A DNA stretch of 64,000 nt from Balaenoptera acutorostrata (lineage: Eukaryota; Chordata; Mammalia; Artiodactyla; Balaenopteridae): positions 33,830,428-33,894,427 of the forward strand of contig NC_080081.1 of assembly GCF_949987535.1 (NCBI RefSeq), given 5' to 3'. The position numbers and the translations under genes were made by a program. Every line of letters begins with the position of its first letter. Within the stretch, counting starts at the first letter, position 1. Of this stretch, positions 60,301 through 64,000 are shown piece by piece. The notes under the pieces were generated by a model. It was not told the DNA's origin. It did not search any database and saw only the letters and a program-made list of their open reading frames with translations.

Positions 60301-61739
60301 GTCCAGGTAAGAGGGAAATGAGGAGATCATTTCGGTAAAGAGAAAGATATGCTATAATAGAATATTCTATTCACTTAGGAAGAGAAAGTGGACTCCCACT
60401 TTCCCTGCCAACTCCCTTAATCTTCAGGCTGGGGATTTGGTGGGGAAAAGATGAGAGGGTTAAGGGAGGAAAGTTATCAGAAATGTCTCTCGACAGAAAG
60501 AGCAAATCACTCATAAAGGAGCCATGTTTTCCTTGCATATTTGAGTTGTAATATTATAAACATATGTAATGGGGCAGAACATTTAATCATCTCAGTAGTT
60601 GTTAGTTCTCTATGGGTGGAAACTAAGAGGAGCTCCTCTTCCTTGAGCCTGAAAAAAGCTGGAGAGACCAGTGGGATGGAGTCTCTACAATGAGGTCATT
60701 AGGCTCGGGGCCAAGCGAGTGCTGCCCAGACGAGGCCTTGAGGTCCCATAAAGGAACACATATGTCTAGCTTGCAGGGTATATGCAACAGCATAATTATT
60801 AAATCACTGGTGGAAAATTTCAGTCTGAAAATGAGAGCATCAGGGATGAATGACTTCTCTGTAAATGTCTGGCTTGTGTCTGAATGATCTGTTTCTCCAC
60901 TATTGTGAGTGTTGACTATCCATAAAAAGCTCATCATGGTCAGAACAATGTTCGTTCAGCTGTTGGTCAACAATGTAAACAGTCTTGTTTGGATCAGGTC
61001 TTCCATCTCTTTAATGTGATTCCAGTACTTAATATATTTTGCATGCTAATGCCCTTTGACTGGAGAAATATCTTTCTTGCCATCTCTCTTTTGAATTGCG
61101 AGCTGCTTCTTTTGCTTAAAAGAAGATGCTGGCTATTCCTTTCGTTTAGGGATAAGAGGTTGTGCTTCAATCATTTGATGAAGAATTTTAACTTAATCTC
61201 ATTCTAAATGGGTTGGCTTCCTCTCTTTTGCGTGTAGAGATGAGGAGTTAAGAAGAGAACGAGGTAGAATGGAGAGAGAAGGCAAAGAAATGCATAATTA
61301 TTTCCCTCTTTTAGCATTGCATATATTAGTTTATGCAGGTATCTATTTTTACTTATATCACCACATTTCTGAACTTTATAGAACCTTGAAACTTTGTCTA
61401 AAACTAGGACAGAGAAGAAGTTCTCTTTAAGGATGTTATCCGAATAGCTGCGCTCAATTTAATTTCTTTTTAAGATAGGGGTTCTGAAAATATCTATGTA
61501 TCTTTCAGGTCCCTTTTCAGATAACCCCTGTTATGAACCACCAATCAATGAGTTCTGAATATCTATGATGGACTAAACTTACACGTAGATCCCGTCTTCC
61601 ACTTCAAGGAAGGCTCAAGCCACGAAGAGCAGCAAAAATAGCTTATTTTGGGAGAGCAGGGGTGCGGGGTGTGTGTGGGAATGGTAGAAAGATCAAACAT
61701 GGAAAATATCCCTTTCTGCACATATGTAGTGATGAGAGC
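57351..61739. other. Long unassigned block
   Basis: About 4.4 kb without a transposon or exon that I recognise. A 10-bp tandem repeat (gtttaaggtg twice) lies at 57771-57790. Bases 58390-58430 are TA-rich. Confidence 0.35.
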
Positions 61740-61915
61740 TTGAATGAGAAGTTGTATATTCTGGTTTCTAACCCTACTCTGCTCCAACGCTATGGGTGAC
61801 TTTGTTGTGTACACTTTCTCACATCTCTAAAGTAAGCACGGATTTCATAGAGTTGCTGTGGACATAAAAAGAGCTAAAACCTGGGAAATACTTAAGTCAT
61901 TGTAAAATACCACCT
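61740..61915 (+). mobile_element. MIR fragment, diverged
   Basis: 'ctggtttctaaccctactct', 'gctccaacgctatgggtgac', 'ttctcacatctctaaagtaa' and 'cacggatttcatagagttgc' are compatible with MIR in sense. Confidence 0.5.
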
Positions 61916-63118
61916 AATCATGAATATTAACCATATTATAACTATTGAAATGATCTCATATTTTAGCCTTTTATTCTCAGATAATCTGCTCAACATGACT
62001 TTCTTCTTATTCCCATTCTTTGTTCAAAACCATGAAGCCGCTGCTTCTCATTGTGTTAGGGTGTCTTCCTTCTCAGGGTGAGAAGGACTTTCGGTTTCCC
62101 CATCTTTCGTAAGTACGAGGAAACCCACATCCCCATCTATGCTGAGCCTGTGACAGCTGATTGATTGTTAATAACCTTGACAACGTTATTTTTCTTAGAG
62201 AAAAAGGAGACTTGATGGCTTCTTTGTTCAATTTCACCTAAAGAGTAGTCTTGCCTGGTGCACACTGTAAGTGTCATTGGTAGGGAATTGTCCAGGAGGC
62301 ATTCGGTATGTAAATGTTCTAATTAGATCAATGTAAAAGAGCAGTCGTACATTCTGTTATAGCAGTGTGTCTGGTTCCATTAATAAAACCTCCCGAAGGC
62401 ATGCACTACTAGTTTTCTCAATTAGTTTGTCCCAGATCATTTCATCTTAGGGTAGGGAGGGGAGGAAGGGTGGAATGAGAGGGTGAAGGGAGGTGGCAAA
62501 TTTACAGGTATTTTCTCCAGCTCAGAGAGCTGTCCAAATTTGTCCCATATTCTATCTGGTCACTATATCAGTCCTTAGGAAATACCCATCACTGCGTAGT
62601 ATTTGGGAAAATGAAAAAATCAAACAACTTCTCCTTTCCACTTTCCCTGATGAAACTAATACCACCAGCACCAGCTCCACCTTTTCTCCTCCTCCTCCTC
62701 TTCCCCCACCTCCTAAGTCTCCTTGTTTTCATTTTCCAGAGAAAGTATCACTATGTAAAATTCCTAGCTCAGTGCCTGGCACATAATAGCAATTTAATTA
62801 AGCATTTGCTCCCTTCCCTTTCTCAAGGATACAGCATGCTCCAGGCCTCAGAAAATGCAAAACGAGTATCATAGCTACAGGATACAAACGAAGGGGACCC
62901 AATTTATAAAGATCGAAGAGATTGCCATCCTTTCTCTTCACACGTGACTTAGAACTTATGGGGTTGTAGAGCTGTTTGTCTAAGAAGGATCTGAAAACTT
63001 TGAAAGATATGTGCATGAAAGCTTTTTTAACCTCTGGGACTCCAGGGCGGCAGAGTGAGATAAAGGTGTGTAAGATCCTGGCAGAGAGTTAAGTGTTGTG
63101 GTTTTGGCTGTGCGTGCT
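61916..63118. other. Repeat-poor stretch, with the mini-exon candidate
   Basis: No complete transposon recognised. A CTC/CCT-rich patch lies at 62683-62715. A MIR/L2-like tail 'ctcagtgcctggcacataat' lies at 62768-62787. Confidence 0.4.
62032..62108 (+). CDS. Speculative signal-peptide-like first exon (not recognised)
   Basis: An ATG with A at -3 (aaaccATG) opens a frame for MKPLLLIVLGCLPSQG followed by EKDFRFPHL. It has a basic residue and then a hydrophobic core ending in small and polar residues, as in a secretory signal peptide. A strong splice donor GTAAGT starts at 62109, just where the in-frame TAA would fall (62110-62112), so splicing would remove the stop. I recognise no gene and no second exon, and chance is quite possible. 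Confidence 0.15.
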
Positions 63119-63122
63119 CTGT

Positions 63123-63580
63123 TGCCTGCGCTTAGTCATGCTGGCTCTGCACCTTTTGTAAAAGAATGTTGCCTCTAGCTTGAAATATACAGGATAGCCC
63201 ATTCTCAAGGCTCTGACCTTTAAAGGTATAACATTCGTCCATTCAGATAGAGATGAAAAGTTGCCGCACAGAGAATAACACTGGTCTTGTTGGAGGTCTA
63301 CAGGAACATCATGACCTGACCTATGTGGACAGCTGCAAGACCAAAGGATTCAGACACCAAAAGTGTGCCACAAAAAGCCATACCTCCTCGCCTTTTAGCA
63401 TAAAAGAAGCCTGACTTCTAACGCGGGTAAGATGGCTCTGCAGGACACTAGTCGGTCAGCTTCTCGGTCTGCTGGCTTTCTGAATAAAGTTGTTATCCCT
63501 TGTTCCAGCAACTCGTTCCCTGATTTATTGGCCTGTCGTGCAGCCAGCAGAATGAGTTTGGACTCGGTAACACTTTCACA
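63123..63580 (+). mobile_element. Solo LTR of an ERV1-type endogenous retrovirus
   Basis: Starts TG (63123) and ends CA (63580), 458 bp, flanked by the 4-bp direct repeat ctgt at 63119-63122 and 63581-63584. It contains a TATA-like CATAAAAG (63399-63406), a poly(A) signal AATAAA (63483-63488), and the conserved U5 block 'gatttattggcctgtcgtgc'. A 4-bp duplication fits the gamma-like ERV1 class. No internal viral genes remain. Open frames crossing it on both strands (63395-63745 minus, 63432-63788 plus) run from LTR into flank and are not viral or cellular genes. Confidence 0.8.
63399..63488 (+). promoter_or_regulatory. LTR promoter TATA-like box and poly(A) signal
   Basis: CATAAAAG at 63399 and AATAAA at 63483 are 77 bp apart. 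This is the U3-R arrangement of a retroviral LTR, so the solo LTR could still act as a promoter or a polyadenylation site. Activity is not shown. Confidence 0.5.
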
Positions 63581-63584
63581 CTGT

Positions 63585-64000
63585 TCTTTCTCCAATTCTT
63601 TTATTTTCTTCACTATTTGGGAAAAGGCTTGGCTCAGCACTAATTCCAAACTCCTCTCCTCTACCCACTCCCCCAAGAGTTCAGAAGCCATGTGGAATAT
63701 GGAGAGCAGCCCCAATTTAACCAGTGGAGTAGAGTGTCGGGGCAATGGTAATAATGTTAGGAAGGCTAGTAACAGAGGACAAGGATAAATGCCTAGAGGC
63801 TCTGAGCAGTCCTAGTTTACCTAGTCCAGCTAGCCTAGTCAGTCTAGCTAGACCATTCAACCCAAGAAAGCCAAAGAATTTACTTTAATAAGGTGTCCTG
63901 ACTCTCTTCAATAACCCTCTCCTCCTTCCTGAAAAATATAAACCAAGAGGAAGGTGAGGTGGCATAGAAAGACTATGATTCTGTGAATTAGATTCAGGAG
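63585..64000. other. Flank of the LTR, unassigned
   Basis: The exact 4-bp duplication makes this genomic flank and not ERV interior. A short self-similar CTAGTC/CTAGCC tract lies at 63813-63852 (cctagtttacctagtccagc+tagcc...). No gene recognised. Confidence 0.45.

Noticed and set aside
63395..63745. 116-codon minus frame, at first taken for a retroviral or cellular exon
   Set aside because: Its C-terminal half lies inside the solo LTR in antisense and its N-terminal half in unique flank. The 4-bp TSD shows the flank is not retroviral. An overlapping plus frame of equal length suggests chance.

Overview
This is a mammalian nuclear, non-coding window: AT-rich, no open reading frame that reads as a conserved protein exon, and dense in interspersed repeats. 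The SINEs identify the lineage. Six tRNA-derived SINEs share the 5' end GGCTTCCCTGGTGG and the body 'CACATGCCGCGGAGCAACTGGGCCCGTGAGCC' (quoted as two halves in the entries), which I recognise as the CHR family of whales and hippos. The L1 3' ends ('TAAATCAACTATACTTCA') are of the cetartiodactyl type. I saw no Bov-B or Bov-tA/ART2A elements, which argues against a ruminant. Best guess: a cetacean, in an intergenic desert or a very large intron.

Layout. 0-5 kb: old L1M ORF2 antisense debris, an MLT1A-like MaLR LTR (1600-2056) and a CHR SINE (4463-4763). 5-14 kb: an L1 3' end, MIRs, three more CHR SINEs (8157, 9580, 12786), a 45-bp L1 micro-insertion (8051) and a MER5A-like DNA transposon (13397). 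14-23 kb: mostly unique sequence with L2/MIR scraps. 23.3-24.1 kb: a 5'-truncated L1 with an ORF2 C-terminal remnant. 27.4-28.0 kb: a cluster of hAT-type MER20-like fragments in opposite orientations plus a MIR. 29.5-29.9 kb: a tandem duplication carrying heat-shock-element-like arrays. 30-41 kb: MIR/L2 and two very short L1 insertions. 41.2-44.4 kb: a long stretch free of recognisable transposons, ending in a small CpG cluster with a perfect CRE. 44.4-45.2 kb: a CHR SINE nested in an L1, each with its own target-site duplication (TSD). 45.8-49.3 kb: an inverted pair of related ~190-bp segments. 49.7-57 kb: a long polypyrimidine tract, TG/TA microsatellites, a perfect 13-bp hairpin and an old CHR SINE. 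57-64 kb: sparse MIRs, a speculative signal-peptide-like mini-exon (62032-62108) and a solo LTR (63123-63580) with a 4-bp TSD.

I found no functional protein gene, tRNA, rRNA, CRISPR array or operon. The best-supported content is transposon archaeology, with boundaries set by direct repeats read in the sequence. The more speculative content is regulatory. Family names rest on recalled consensus sequences and were not checked against a database.
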